Positions 1-8,944 of a DNA stretch of 64,000 nt are shown piece by piece (positions within the stretch are counted from its first letter, which is position 1; every line of letters begins with the position of its first letter). The notes under the pieces were generated by a model. The model searched no databases. It was given only the letters and a program-made list of their open reading frames with translations, and had not been told where the DNA came from. Source of the stretch: Phenylobacterium sp. (lineage in GTDB: Bacteria > Pseudomonadota > Alphaproteobacteria > Caulobacterales > Caulobacteraceae); contig NZ_PNLB01000015.1 of assembly GCF_013822795.1 (NCBI RefSeq), positions 62,001 through 126,000 of the forward strand. The letters run 5' to 3'. The position numbers and the translations under genes were made by a program.

Positions 1-104
1 TTGCCGGTCCCCGTCGCCCCGGCGACCAGCCCGTGGCGGTTGGCCCGGTTGAGCAGCAGGTTTTCAAGGTGATCCGAAAAACCGATCAGGACGCCGTCGG
101 ACAT
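1..104 (-). CDS. HerA-like helicase/ATPase (DUF853 type), N-terminal fragment
   Basis: Only the first 34 codons lie in the window; the gene runs off the left edge. The minus-strand ATG is at 104-102. The peptide reads MSDGVLIGFSDHLENLLLN, then RANRHGLVAGATGTG, which is the start of a Walker A loop (GATGTGKT in the family). The NRHGL(I/V)xGATGTGKT signature is typical of the cytoplasmic DUF853/YjgR family of HerA-like ATPases, whose cellular role is poorly defined. The family call is good for such a short piece, but no full-length feature can be checked. It is divergent from the permease gene to the right, with about 260 bases between them in which I see no clear element. Confidence 0.7.
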   Translation of the reverse strand, partial: MSDGVLIGFSDHLENLLLNRANRHGLVAGATGTG

Positions 105-365
105 GGGGAGCTCCGCAAGGTTCGTATCCGGCGAAGCTAGCCGCCCGCCGCCGCCAGGGCGATAGGCTGTTTCAAAGCGTGATCGCCGCCCGTTTCTCAC
201 GTCGCCCGCCCGATCCGGAACGCCGCCCACAGGCATCACCTCGCGTTCATGAACGGTGTTCACGAAAACTCATTGCCGAATTTTCTGCGGAAGCGGTGAG
301 GATAAACCGCAGGAGCGCGTCTTATAGGCATAGACACTCCCCACGTCGGTCGAACCGGGGTAGGG

Positions 366-1571
366 ATGGTCCAAATTGACGCGGCAGGCCCCGACGCTGA
401 CAGTCTCGGGGAACCACCACCGCAAAAAGATCTCATGTCCGTCCGAGCCACAGAGTCCCATACGGTCCGCGTCTCACTCGTCATCCTGGCGGTGATCGCG
501 ACCGGTCTTGCCCTTTACCTGCTACGGGGGATCCTCACCCCCCTGGCGCTCGCCGTGTTCCTGGCGGTGATGATCGACGGCTTCGCCCGGGTCATCCGCC
601 TGCGACTGCCCTGGGTCAGCGAGAAGGCCGCGCTGCCGGCCGCCATCGTGCTGTCGGTGCTGCTGTTCGGCGCCTCCGGGGTGATCATCGCCGAGAACGC
701 CAGCACCTTCGTCGGCCAGCTGGTCACCTACACCCCGCGGCTCAACAACCTGATCGCCCAGATCGCCGGCCTGTTCGGCATGGACGTGCCGCCGACCATC
801 AACGAACTGTTCACCCAGCTGAACCCCGGCGCCTACCTGGCCGACTTCGCCAAGGGCCTGCAGGGCTTCGCCTCCGACGCCTTCTTCATCCTGATCTATC
901 TGGGCTTCATCATCGCCGCCCGGCGTGGCTTCCAGCGCAAGGTGGTGGGCCTGTTCCCGCATCACGCCGAGCGCAACGAGGCGATGGCCGCCTTCCGCCG
1001 CATCCGCGACGGGGTCGAGCTGTACCTCTGGGTGCAGACCGTCACCGGCCTGATCATCGCGCTTGCCTCCTGGATCGCGATGATGGCGGTCGGGCTCGAC
1101 AACGCCGTGTTCTGGGCCTTCCTGATCTTCATCGCCTCGTACATCCCGGTGATCGGCGGCGCGGTCGGCATCCTGGCCCCGCCGGTCTTCGCCCTGATCC
1201 AGTTCGAGAGCTTCTGGCCGGCGATCATCCTGCTGGCCGTGCTGCAGGCCATCCAGTTCGTGGTCGGCAACATCATCCTGCCGCGCATGCAGGGCGACAG
1301 CCTGAACATGGACCCGATCGTCGTGCTGCTCAGCCTGGCCTTCTGGGGCCTGATCTGGGGCATGACAGGGATGTTCCTCTCCACCCCGCTCACCGTGATG
1401 GTGATGGTGATCCTGGCCCAGTTCGACGGCACCCGCTGGCTGGCGGTGCTGCTGTCGGCCGACGGCCAGCCGGAGAAGCTCCGCGACCGCCACCCGACCA
1501 ACGCGCCGACCGAAAAGCCGGCCCCGATCCGCCCGCCCTCCCCGTCACGCAAGCGTGAAACCAAAGACTGA
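366..1571 (+). CDS. AI-2E family transporter (PerM/UPF0118 permease)
   Basis: Predicted inner-membrane permease of the AI-2E exporter/PerM superfamily. It has 401 residues from this ATG. Hydrophobic segments begin at about residue 35 (VSLVILAVIATGLALYLL), and a cluster of helices after residue 200 ends in the family-typical region with IPVIGGAVGI and VVGNIILPRMQG. The last 40 residues are hydrophilic and Pro/Lys-rich. An alternative start is the in-frame ATG at 435 (378 aa), which would remove a 23-residue polar extension; neither has a convincing ribosome binding site, although GGGGTAGGG directly precedes 366. Members have been linked to autoinducer-2 export or sodium/proton exchange; the substrate here is unknown. 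Confidence 0.85.
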   Translation: MVQIDAAGPDADSLGEPPPQKDLMSVRATESHTVRVSLVILAVIATGLALYLLRGILTPLALAVFLAVMIDGFARVIRLRLPWVSEKAALPAAIVLSVLLFGASGVIIAENASTFVGQLVTYTPRLNNLIAQIAGLFGMDVPPTINELFTQLNPGAYLADFAKGLQGFASDAFFILIYLGFIIAARRGFQRKVVGLFPHHAERNEAMAAFRRIRDGVELYLWVQTVTGLIIALASWIAMMAVGLDNAVFWAFLIFIASYIPVIGGAVGILAPPVFALIQFESFWPAIILLAVLQAIQFVVGNIILPRMQGDSLNMDPIVVLLSLAFWGLIWGMTGMFLSTPLTVMVMVILAQFDGTRWLAVLLSADGQPEKLRDRHPTNAPTEKPAPIRPPSPSRKRETKD

Positions 1572-1616
1572 AAAGCAAGGCCTTCAACTTGTTCGCTTCC
1601 TCCCTATCTAAGGTCC

Positions 1617-1740
1617 ATTCGGGAGCCCCCCGAATTCAAGGCGGTCCAGGCGTGAGCCCCGGCCGCTGCGAGCCCCGAGCGCTCCGCCTTCCCCCCCAAG
1701 GTGGAGCCAAGCGCCGCCGGACTCTCTCCTCCGGCGGCGC
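1617..1740 (+). promoter_or_regulatory. Structured leader upstream of NAD-glutamate dehydrogenase, with mutually exclusive stems
   Basis: Four pairings are visible. ATTCGGG (1617-1623) pairs with CCCGAAT (1629-1635). AAGGCGG (1638-1644) can pair with CCGCCTT (1684-1690). CTCCGCCTT (1682-1690) can instead pair with AAGGTGGAG (1698-1706), around a run of seven C. GCGCCGCCGG (1711-1720) pairs perfectly with CCGGCGGCGC (1731-1740), 21 bases before the ATG of the glutamate dehydrogenase gene. The second and third pairings share one strand, so they exclude each other. The complementarity is seen directly; a regulatory role is inferred. The first hairpin may simply terminate the upstream gene. Confidence 0.45.
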
Positions 1741-1761
1741 CCTCGCATCGGGAGCCTTCCA

Positions 1762-4700
1762 ATGAGCAAGCGACCCAAGCTGACCAGCGCCCAGCGCGCC
1801 CTGGTCACGGCGTTCACCGCCCTCGCCGGTGATGAGCCCGCCGCCGGCGCCTTCATCGCCCAGGCCGCCGAAGACGCCGCCCCGGACGAGCTTCCCGAAC
1901 TGCCGGGCAAGGCGCTGGCCGCGCAGCTAGCCGACTTCTGGGCCTTCGCCGCGAGCCGCAAGGGTTCGGCCCCGATCATCCGCCTGGCCGCCGTCGAAGG
2001 CGCGCCCGCGCTCGAGCGGCTGGAAATCATCCAGGACGACGCCCCGTTCCTGGTCGACAGCGTGATGGGCGAGATCGCCGATCAAGGCCTGTCCGTCCGC
2101 GCCATGTTCCACCCCGTGGTCGAGGTCGCCCGCGACAAGAAGGGCGCGCGCCTGGCCGAGGGCTCGCCCCGCCGGGAATCCATGATCCAGGTGATCCTCG
2201 AGCGCGTCGGCGCCGACCGCGAGGCGGCCCTGGTCGAGGGCCTGCGCGCTGCGCTGGCCGACGTCGGCGCGGCGGTGGACGACTTCCCCGCCATGCTCGA
2301 CCTGATGGCCCGCACGATCGCCGAGCTGCAGGAGGCTCCCGCCGGCCCGCCCCGCGACGAGGACCTCGAATTCCTGCGCTGGCTGCGCGACGAGCACTTC
2401 GTCTATCTCGGCGCCCGGGTCTACGAGTACCCGCGCCTGAAGGACGGCGGCTACGCCAAGGAAGAGCCGCTGTTCCAGCCGCAGGACGGACTGGGCGTGC
2501 TGCGCGACCCGGCCCGCACCGTGCTGCGCCGCTCCTCCGAGCCGGCCCTGCTGACCGCCCAGGTCCAGGCCAGCCTGGCCAGCGACCCGGTCACCGTCGC
2601 CAAGTCCAACCTGCGCTCGCGCGTCCACCGCCGCGGCTACATGGACTATGTCGGCGTCAAGCGTTACGGCGCCGACGGCAAGCCCTCGGGCGAGATCCGC
2701 TTCGTCGGCCTGTTCACCGCCGAGGCCTATGACGAGCCGGCCCACGCCGTGCCGCTGGTCCGCGCCAAGGTCGCCAATGTCCTGGCCCGCGCCGGCAAAG
2801 CCCCGGGCAGCCACAACGAAAAGCGCCTGCGCAACATCCTGGAGACCTATCCCCGGGACGAGCTCTTCCAGGCCTCGGAAGACGACCTGCTGGCCGCCGC
2901 GCTCGGCATCCTGCACCTCTATGACCGCCCGCGCGTGCGGCTGTTCGAGCGGCGCGACCCGTTCGACCGCTTCGCCTCGGTGCTGCTGTTCGTGCCGCGC
3001 GACCGCTACGATTCCGACCTGCGCCAGCGGGCCGGCGAGATCCTCGCCGACGCCTATGGCGGCCGGGTCTCGGCCTATTATCCGGCCTTCTCCGACAGCC
3101 CGCTCGCCCGCGTCCACTTCATCATCGGCTTCCAGCCCGGCCACCACGCCGAGCCGAACCTGAAGTCGCTGGAGACCCAGATCGCCGCCGCCGCGCGGAC
3201 CTGGGAAGACCGCTTCGCCGCCGCCGTCCGCGGCTCGGGCCGGGCCACGGCCGACGTCGCCGACATGGTCGCCCGCTACGCCGAAGCGTTCACCGCCGGC
3301 TATCGCGAGCGCTACGACGCCGAAGAGGCCCTCGCCGACATCGCGATCATCGAGAGCCTGCAGCCCGGCGAGCCGGTGCGCATCCGCGCCTTCCGCCGCG
3401 CCGCGGACTCCAAGACCCAGCTGCGCTTCAAGCTCTACCGGCCGGGCTCGCCCGCGCCGCTGGCCGACGTGCTGCCGATCCTCGAGAACATGGGCCTCAA
3501 GGCCATGGTCGAGAGCGGCTATCCGGTCATGCCGGCCGGCGGCCGGCGCGTCTTCGTCCACGAGTTCGAACTCGACGACCAGCACGGCGAGCACCTGGTG
3601 TTCGAGGACGTGAAGACCGCCTTCGAGGACGCCTTCACCGCCGTCTGGACCGGGAACACCGAGAGCGACGGCTTCAACCGCATGGTGCTGGAGCTGTCGA
3701 TCTCCTGGCGCGAGGCGGCGCTGATCCGCGCCCTGGCCCGCTATCGCCAGCAGTCGGGCCTCGATCCCAGCCAGCGGGTGCAGGAAACCGCGCTCTCCAA
3801 CCATCCGGGCGTGGCGCGGCTGATACTCGACCTGTTCCGCACCAAGTTCGACCCGGCCATCGACGCTGACCTGCCGACCCGCACGGCCCAGGCTGTGGTG
3901 GTGATGGACGAGATCGTCCAGGCCCTGCAGCAGGTCGACAGCCTCGACGACGACCGCGTGCTGCGCCGCCTGGCGCTGCTGGTCGGGGCCATCAAGCGCA
4001 CCAACTACTACCAGCGCGGCGAGAACGGTCAGCCCAAGCCCTACATCAGCTTCAAGGTCGCCTCGGGCGAGCTGGCCGACCTGCCGCTGCCCAAGCCCTA
4101 CCGCGAGATCTTCGTCTGGGCGACGCACATCGAGGGCGTCCACCTGCGCTTCGGCCCCGTCGCCCGCGGCGGCCTGCGCTGGTCCGATCGCCGCGACGAC
4201 TTCCGCACCGAGGTGCTCGGCCTGGTGAAGGCCCAGCAGACCAAGAACGCGGTGATCGTGCCGGTCGGCTCCAAGGGCGGCTTCTATCCCAAGCAGCTGC
4301 CCAAGGGCGGCGCGCCGGACGTGGTCCGCGCCGAAGCCATCCGCGCCTACACCACCTTCCTGTCGGGCCTGCTCGACATCACCGACAACCTCGATCCCGA
4401 GGGCAAGGTGATCCATCCGGCCGGCGTCATCGCCCTTGACGGCGACGACCCCTATCTGGTCGTGGCCGCCGACAAGGGCACGGCGACCTTCTCCGACATC
4501 GCCAACGGCGTGGCCGAGTCCTACGGCTTCTGGCTGGGCGACGCCTTCGCCTCGGGCGGCTCGGCTGGCTACGACCACAAGGAAATGGCCATCACCGCCC
4601 GCGGGGCTTGGGAAGCGGTCAAGCGCCACTTCCGCGAGCTGGGCAAGGACATCCAGTCCGAGCCCTTCACCGTGGTCGGGGTCGGCGACATGTCCGGCGA

Positions 4701-6591
4701 CGTGTTCGGCAACGGCATGCTGCTGAGCCAGCAGATCCGCCTGCAGGCCGCCTTCGACCACCGCCACATCTTCCTCGACCCCGATCCCAACCCGGCGACC
4801 TCCTACGCCGAGCGCAAGCGCATGTTCGAACTGCCGCGCTCGTCCTGGGACGACTACGACCGCAAGAATATCTCCAAGGGCGGCGGCGTCTTCGCCCGCA
4901 GCCTGAAGTCGATCCCGCTCAGCAAGGAAGTGAAGGCCATGCTCGGCGTCGAGGCCGACAGCCTCGCCCCGTCCGAGCTGATGACCGCGATCCTCAAGGC
5001 CCCGGCCGAGCTGCTCTATCTCGGCGGCATCGGCACCTATGTGAAGGCCGCGCGCGAAGCCAACGCCGAGGCCGGCGACAAGGCCAACGACGCCATCCGC
5101 ATCAACGGCGCCGACCTGCGGGTCAAGGTCGTCGGCGAGGGCGCCAACCTCGGCCTCACCCAGGCCGGGCGCATCGAGTTCGCGCTGCGCGGCGGCCGGG
5201 TCAACACCGACGCCATCGACAACTCGGCCGGGGTCGACAGCTCCGACCACGAGGTCAACATCAAGATCCTCACCGGCACGCTCGAGCGCACCGGGGTCCT
5301 TGACCGCAAGAAGCGCGACAAGCTGCTGAAGTCGATGACCGAAGACGTCGCCGACCACGTGCTCGACCACAACTACGACCAGACCCTGGCGCTCTCGCTG
5401 ATGGACCTGGACGCGCCCGGCGAGCTGGAACCCCACGCCCGCTACATGACCCACCTCGAAAGCCGCGGTCAGCTCGACCGCGCGGTCGAAGGCCTGCCCG
5501 ACGCCGGGGTGATCGCCGAACGCCGCCAGGCCGGAAAGGGCCTGACCCGGCCGGAAGAAGCCGTGCTGCTGGCCTACGGCAAGCTCGAACTCAAAGGCGA
5601 CATGGCCCACAGCCCCGTCGCCGACGATCCCTATTTCGAGGACCTGCTGGAAGGCTACTTCCCGAAGGGGGTGCGCAAGTACGACGACGCCCTGCGCCGT
5701 CATCGCCTGCGCCGCGAGATCATCGCCACCGTGGTCGCCAACGACGCCATCAACCGCTGCGGTCCGTCGTTCCCGACCCGGCTGATGGCGGCGGCGTCCT
5801 GCGACGTCACCGCCTTCGTCACCGCCTATGAGGCGGCCAAGGCGGTGCTCGGCCTGCCGGCCGCCTGGGACCAGGTCTCGGCCCTCGACGGAAAGGTCCC
5901 CGCCGCCGGGCAGATGGCCCTCTACCGCCGCCTGGCCTACACCCTGCGCGGCGAGACCTTCTGGCTGGCCCGTCGCGCCGCCCGCGGCGGCCAGGGCGTC
6001 GAGGCGCTCATCAAGCGCTACGGCCCGGGCGCGGCGACGCTGAAGAAGCTGGTGCCGGAGATCCTCTCCAGCGTCGAACGCGAGCGACTGGAAACCCAGG
6101 TGGGGCGCCTGACCGACGCCGGCGCGCCCGACGCGCTGGCCCGCCAGGTCGCGAACCTCCAGCCGCTGACCGTCGCCGTCGATCTCGTCGACCTGGCCGA
6201 GGCCTCGAACTGGAAGCTGGAGGCGGCCGCCCGCCTCTACTACCAGGTCGGCGCGGCCTTCGCCTTCGACCGCCTGCGCGCGGCGGCCGGCGGCTTCACG
6301 GCCGGCGACGCCTTCGAGCGCACCGCCGTCCGACGCCTGGTCGAGGACCTGCTGGCCGAACAGGCGGCCGTCACCCGCGCGGTGATGGCCTATGCCGACG
6401 ACAAGGCCGGCGCCAGCGACGAGGCCGCCCAGGCCGCCATCGCCGCCTGGACCGCCCAACGCAGCGACGTCGCCCTGGCCGCCCGCAAGGCGGTCGAGGA
6501 AATCGAAGCCGCCGGCGGCGCCTGGTCCTTCGCCAAACTCACCATCGCCAACGCCGCCCTGCGCGAACTAGCCGGCGCCGAGGCGAAGTAA
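1762..6591 (+). CDS. NAD-specific glutamate dehydrogenase, large (GDH180-like) type
   Basis: Oxidative deamination of L-glutamate to 2-oxoglutarate and ammonium with NAD+, feeding glutamate-derived carbon into the TCA cycle; cytosolic. At 1609 residues it matches the large bacterial NAD-GDH family. Visible marks are an N-terminal regulatory region with ACT-like modules (IIQDDAPFLVDSVMGEI at about residues 92-108), the catalytic-domain stretch VPVGSKGGFYPKQLP near residue 834, the nucleotide-binding stretch VVGVGDMSGDVFGNGML near 972, and GEGANLGLTQAGRIEFALRG near 1125. The long Ala/Arg-rich C-terminus is usual for the family. It stands alone, behind a structured leader and ahead of a strong hairpin terminator. 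No frame disruption is seen. Confidence 0.96.
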   Translation: MSKRPKLTSAQRALVTAFTALAGDEPAAGAFIAQAAEDAAPDELPELPGKALAAQLADFWAFAASRKGSAPIIRLAAVEGAPALERLEIIQDDAPFLVDSVMGEIADQGLSVRAMFHPVVEVARDKKGARLAEGSPRRESMIQVILERVGADREAALVEGLRAALADVGAAVDDFPAMLDLMARTIAELQEAPAGPPRDEDLEFLRWLRDEHFVYLGARVYEYPRLKDGGYAKEEPLFQPQDGLGVLRDPARTVLRRSSEPALLTAQVQASLASDPVTVAKSNLRSRVHRRGYMDYVGVKRYGADGKPSGEIRFVGLFTAEAYDEPAHAVPLVRAKVANVLARAGKAPGSHNEKRLRNILETYPRDELFQASEDDLLAAALGILHLYDRPRVRLFERRDPFDRFASVLLFVPRDRYDSDLRQRAGEILADAYGGRVSAYYPAFSDSPLARVHFIIGFQPGHHAEPNLKSLETQIAAAARTWEDRFAAAVRGSGRATADVADMVARYAEAFTAGYRERYDAEEALADIAIIESLQPGEPVRIRAFRRAADSKTQLRFKLYRPGSPAPLADVLPILENMGLKAMVESGYPVMPAGGRRVFVHEFELDDQHGEHLVFEDVKTAFEDAFTAVWTGNTESDGFNRMVLELSISWREAALIRALARYRQQSGLDPSQRVQETALSNHPGVARLILDLFRTKFDPAIDADLPTRTAQAVVVMDEIVQALQQVDSLDDDRVLRRLALLVGAIKRTNYYQRGENGQPKPYISFKVASGELADLPLPKPYREIFVWATHIEGVHLRFGPVARGGLRWSDRRDDFRTEVLGLVKAQQTKNAVIVPVGSKGGFYPKQLPKGGAPDVVRAEAIRAYTTFLSGLLDITDNLDPEGKVIHPAGVIALDGDDPYLVVAADKGTATFSDIANGVAESYGFWLGDAFASGGSAGYDHKEMAITARGAWEAVKRHFRELGKDIQSEPFTVVGVGDMSGDVFGNGMLLSQQIRLQAAFDHRHIFLDPDPNPATSYAERKRMFELPRSSWDDYDRKNISKGGGVFARSLKSIPLSKEVKAMLGVEADSLAPSELMTAILKAPAELLYLGGIGTYVKAAREANAEAGDKANDAIRINGADLRVKVVGEGANLGLTQAGRIEFALRGGRVNTDAIDNSAGVDSSDHEVNIKILTGTLERTGVLDRKKRDKLLKSMTEDVADHVLDHNYDQTLALSLMDLDAPGELEPHARYMTHLESRGQLDRAVEGLPDAGVIAERRQAGKGLTRPEEAVLLAYGKLELKGDMAHSPVADDPYFEDLLEGYFPKGVRKYDDALRRHRLRREIIATVVANDAINRCGPSFPTRLMAAASCDVTAFVTAYEAAKAVLGLPAAWDQVSALDGKVPAAGQMALYRRLAYTLRGETFWLARRAARGGQGVEALIKRYGPGAATLKKLVPEILSSVERERLETQVGRLTDAGAPDALARQVANLQPLTVAVDLVDLAEASNWKLEAAARLYYQVGAAFAFDRLRAAAGGFTAGDAFERTAVRRLVEDLLAEQAAVTRAVMAYADDKAGASDEAAQAAIAAWTAQRSDVALAARKAVEEIEAAGGAWSFAKLTIANAALRELAGAEAK

Positions 6592-6617
6592 CGCTTCGGA
6601 TCTTCGCACTAAACAAA

Positions 6618-6647
6618 AACGCCGCGGATCACCCGATCCGCGGCGTT
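6618..6647 (+). terminator. Intrinsic terminator-like hairpin after the glutamate dehydrogenase gene
   Basis: A perfect 13-bp stem, AACGCCGCGGATC (6618-6630) and GATCCGCGGCGTT (6635-6647), with an ACCC loop, begins 26 bases after the stop codon. The U-tract is weak (CGTGTTTCC), so efficiency is uncertain. Confidence 0.75.
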
Positions 6648-6661
6648 CGTGTTTCCGCCGT

Positions 6662-6705
6662 CGTGTCATCCCGGTTGCGCCAAAGGCGAAGACCGGGACG
6701 ACACG
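6662..6705. repeat. Intergenic palindromic repeat, class C (GTCATCCCGG type)
   Basis: Imperfect hairpin made of GTCATCCCGGTTGCGCC, AAAGGCGAAGACCGGGACGA and a few flanking bases. The same motif recurs at 8823 and 45881, and a degenerate relative at 36756. Confidence 0.7.
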
Positions 6706-6728
6706 GAAGAGGGCGCACACCGCCCAAT

Positions 6729-6852
6729 CTCCCTCGCCCCCTTCAGGGGGAGAGGGTTGGGGTGAGGGGGCCTGCTGACTCAGCAATGCGCCGCTCCGCG
6801 CCGCTGACCCCTCACCCTACCCTCTCCCCTCAAGCGGGGAGAGGAACAGGCC
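6729..6852 (+). repeat. Intergenic palindromic repeat, class A, full copy
   Basis: The left arm begins CTCCCTCGCCCCCTTCAGGG. The right arm ends in CTCTCCCC-TCAAGC-GGGGAGAG followed by GAACAGG. The arms are complementary through GGGTGAGGGG and CCCCTCACCC. The centre carries CTGACTCAG with a GANTC site. Full or half copies of class A occur seven more times in the window. Confidence 0.85.
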
Positions 6853-6871
6853 GTCCAGCCCGCCCGGACTC

Positions 6872-6984
6872 AGATCCTCCCCATCTGGGGGAGGTGGCGT
6901 CCCGAAGGGTCAACGGAGGGGGCCTGCTGACTCAGCAATCCCCCTCAGTCAGCTACGCTGACAGCTCCCCCAGCGGGGGAGCAT
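6872..6984 (+). repeat. Intergenic palindromic repeat, class B
   Basis: The element starts AGATCCTCCCC and ATCTGGGGGAGGTGGCG, has GACGGAGGGGG-like and CCCCCTCAGTCAGC blocks, and ends CTCCCCCAGCGGGGGAGCAT. A central TGACTC gives a GANTC site. It sits head to tail between two class A elements. Confidence 0.8.
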
Positions 6985-6993
6985 TTAGAGAGG

Positions 6994-7035
6994 CTCCCTC
7001 GCCCCCTTCAGGGGGAGAGGGCTGGGGTGAGGGGG
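6994..7035 (+). repeat. Class A repeat, left half only
   Basis: This stretch is only the left arm of class A, from CTCCCTCGCCCCCTTCAGGG to GGTGAGGGGG. It ends 30 bases before the purH stop codon. Confidence 0.75.
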
Positions 7036-7065
7036 ACTTCGGCCGCAGCCAAGCCCCCTCGACAC

Positions 7066-8658
7066 CTAGTGTCGGAACACCCGCACGCCGGTGAACACCA
7101 TGGCGATGCCGCGCTCGTCGGCCGCTTCGATCACCTTGTCGTCGCCGATCGAGCCGCCCGGCTGGATCACCGCCGTGCAGCCGGCGTCGGCCGCCTGCAG
7201 CAGCCCGTCCGGGAACGGGAAGAACGCTTCCGACGCGCAGGCCGACCCCTTCAGGTCCAGGCCGAAATCGGCCGCCCGCAGCGCCGCGATCCGGGCCGAG
7301 TCCTTGCGGTTCATCTGGCCCGCGCCGACGCCCAGGGTCTGGCCGTTCCGCGCATAGACGATGGCGTTCGACTTCACGTGCTTGGCGATGGTGAAGGCGA
7401 ACAGCATGTCGCGCACTTCCTCGTCGGTGGGGCTACGCTTGGTCACCACCTTCAGGTCCGCCGCGGTCAGATTGGCGGTGTCGCGGCTCTGCACCAGGAA
7501 GCCCCCGGCCACCGAGCGGAACACCTCGCCGGCCGCGTGCGGGTCGGGCAGGCCGCCGGTGACCAGCAGCCGCACGTTCTTCTTCTTGCGGAACAGCGCC
7601 ACCGCCTCTTCGTCGGCGTCCGGGGCGATCACCACCTCGGTGAACACCTCCAGCACCTTGGCCGCGGTGGCCGCGTCCAGCTTGGTGTTGAGCGCGACGA
7701 TGCCGCCGAAAGCGCTGGTCGGGTCGCAGGCCAGGGCCCGCTCATAGGCTTCGGCCAGCGAGCCGCCGGTGGCCACGCCGCACGGGTTGGCGTGCTTGAT
7801 GATCGCGCAGGCCGGGGCCGCCTTGGGATCGAACTCGGCGATCAGCTCATAGGCCGCGTCGGTGTCGTTGATGTTGTTGTAGCTGAGCTCCTTGCCCTGC
7901 AGCTGCTTGGCCGTGGCCACGCCGATGCGCGGGTTGGCGAAGCGGTAGAACGAGGCCTTCTGGTGCGGGTTCTCGCCATAGCGCATGGTCTGCACCAGCT
8001 CGCCGGCATAGGCCTTGCGACGCGGGGCTTCCTCGCCCAGCGCCTGGGCGAACCAGGCCGAGATCGCCGCATCGTAGGACGCGGTGCGGGCATAGGCGCG
8101 GGCGGCCAGGGTCTTACGCAGGGCCAGCGAGGTCGAGCCGGCCTCCTTCAATTCCGCCAGCACCTCTTCCAGGTCGGCGATCTCCGTGCAGATCGCGACA
8201 TAGCCGTGGTTCTTGGCGGCCGAGCGGACCATGGCCGGCCCGCCGATGTCGATGTTCTCGACGCAGTCCTCGAAGGTCCCGCCCTTCGCGACCGTGGCCT
8301 CGAACGGATAGAGGTTCACATAGACGATATCGATCGCGCCGATGCCGTGGTCGGCCATCGCCTTGGCGTGCTCGGCCGCGTCGCGCACGCCCAGCAGGCC
8401 GCCATGCACGATCGGGTGCAGGGTCTTCACCCGCCCGTCCATCATCTCCGGAAAGCCGGTCAGCTCCGAGACGTCCTTCACCGGCAGGCCGGCGTCGGCG
8501 ATCGCCGCGCGGGTGCCGCCGGTCGAGACCAGCTCGACGCCGGCCGCGGCCAGCGCCTTGGCGGCCTCGATCAGGCCGGTCTTGTCGGAGACCGAGATCA
8601 GCGCGCGCTTGGGAACGACGCGGTCGGGAGCGGGCGGGAAATTCGGGGCGGCGGGCAC
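7066..8658 (-). CDS. purH: Bifunctional phosphoribosylaminoimidazolecarboxamide formyltransferase / IMP cyclohydrolase
   Basis: Catalyses the last two steps of de novo IMP synthesis: formylation of AICAR with 10-formyl-THF, then ring closure. It has 530 residues, the normal length. The N-terminal MGS-like cyclohydrolase domain has [24 protein letters not shown] and [16 protein letters not shown]. The C-terminal transformylase domain has [13 protein letters not shown] (the catalytic Lys-His pair) and ends [18 protein letters not shown] plus a short tail. The start is a GTG at 8658-8656, supported by AAGGAG 8 bases upstream. That ribosome binding site lies in the palindrome CCTTCGAAGG, just behind a ZTP riboswitch, so ZTP control of expression is likely. 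Confidence 0.97.
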   Translation of the reverse strand: MPAAPNFPPAPDRVVPKRALISVSDKTGLIEAAKALAAAGVELVSTGGTRAAIADAGLPVKDVSELTGFPEMMDGRVKTLHPIVHGGLLGVRDAAEHAKAMADHGIGAIDIVYVNLYPFEATVAKGGTFEDCVENIDIGGPAMVRSAAKNHGYVAICTEIADLEEVLAELKEAGSTSLALRKTLAARAYARTASYDAAISAWFAQALGEEAPRRKAYAGELVQTMRYGENPHQKASFYRFANPRIGVATAKQLQGKELSYNNINDTDAAYELIAEFDPKAAPACAIIKHANPCGVATGGSLAEAYERALACDPTSAFGGIVALNTKLDAATAAKVLEVFTEVVIAPDADEEAVALFRKKKNVRLLVTGGLPDPHAAGEVFRSVAGGFLVQSRDTANLTAADLKVVTKRSPTDEEVRDMLFAFTIAKHVKSNAIVYARNGQTLGVGAGQMNRKDSARIAALRAADFGLDLKGSACASEAFFPFPDGLLQAADAGCTAVIQPGGSIGDDKVIEAADERGIAMVFTGVRVFRH

Positions 8659-8687
8659 GGCGCAGTCTCCTTCGAAGGGTTCAAAAA

Positions 8688-8772
8688 GGAAAATGCCCAG
8701 GCGAGCGGCGTGATGAGGTCCCGCGCTCCCCGGTGGTCGCCCACCTTAGATTTCGCCAGTCACACGGAACGC
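8688..8772 (-). promoter_or_regulatory. ZTP (pfl motif) riboswitch upstream of purH
   Basis: Read on the minus strand from 8770: UUCCGUG pairs with CGCGGGA to form P1. The conserved GACUGGCGAA internal-loop segment follows. Then comes the hairpin GGUGG-GCGA-CCACC with GGGGAGCG directly after it, and the conserved pseudoknot segment CGCCUGGGC at 8703-8695. These blocks in this order match the pfl/ZTP riboswitch, which senses ZMP/ZTP (AICAR and its triphosphate) and is known upstream of purH. The purH ribosome binding site AAGGAG (8672-8667) lies about 20 bases further on in the short palindrome CCTTCGAAGG, which suggests translational control. A UUUUCCUUUUU stretch in between leaves transcription termination open. 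Confidence 0.92.
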
Positions 8773-8822
8773 CGCCGACTTAGGCCCCCCACGCCCCAGG
8801 GTCAATGCGGCGAATCCCTTCG

Positions 8823-8872
8823 TTGTCATCCCGGTTTCGCCGCAGGCGAAGACCGGGACCCATGAACACCGG
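8823..8872. repeat. Class C intergenic palindromic repeat
   Basis: GTCATCCCGGTTTCGCCGC followed by AGGCGAAGACCGGGACCCA and TGAACACC. It is almost identical, in inverted orientation, to the right half of the copy at 45881-46010. Confidence 0.75.
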
Positions 8873-8944
8873 ATCCATCAGGAAAGGCGCCGTCATCGCC
8901 CAACCATGGCGCGCATAGTCCCGGTCTTGCTCCGCAACGCCAAG

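Noticed and set aside
1927..6459. A 1510-codon open frame antisense to the glutamate dehydrogenase gene.
   Set aside because: It mirrors the real gene frame: high GC third positions remove stops on the other strand. Composition is Gly/Ala/Arg/His-rich with no domain, while the plus strand encodes a clear full-length enzyme.
6662..7035. The repeat cluster after the glutamate dehydrogenase gene as a CRISPR array.
   Set aside because: Units are long palindromes of different classes, in varying order, with no uniform spacers and no cas genes.
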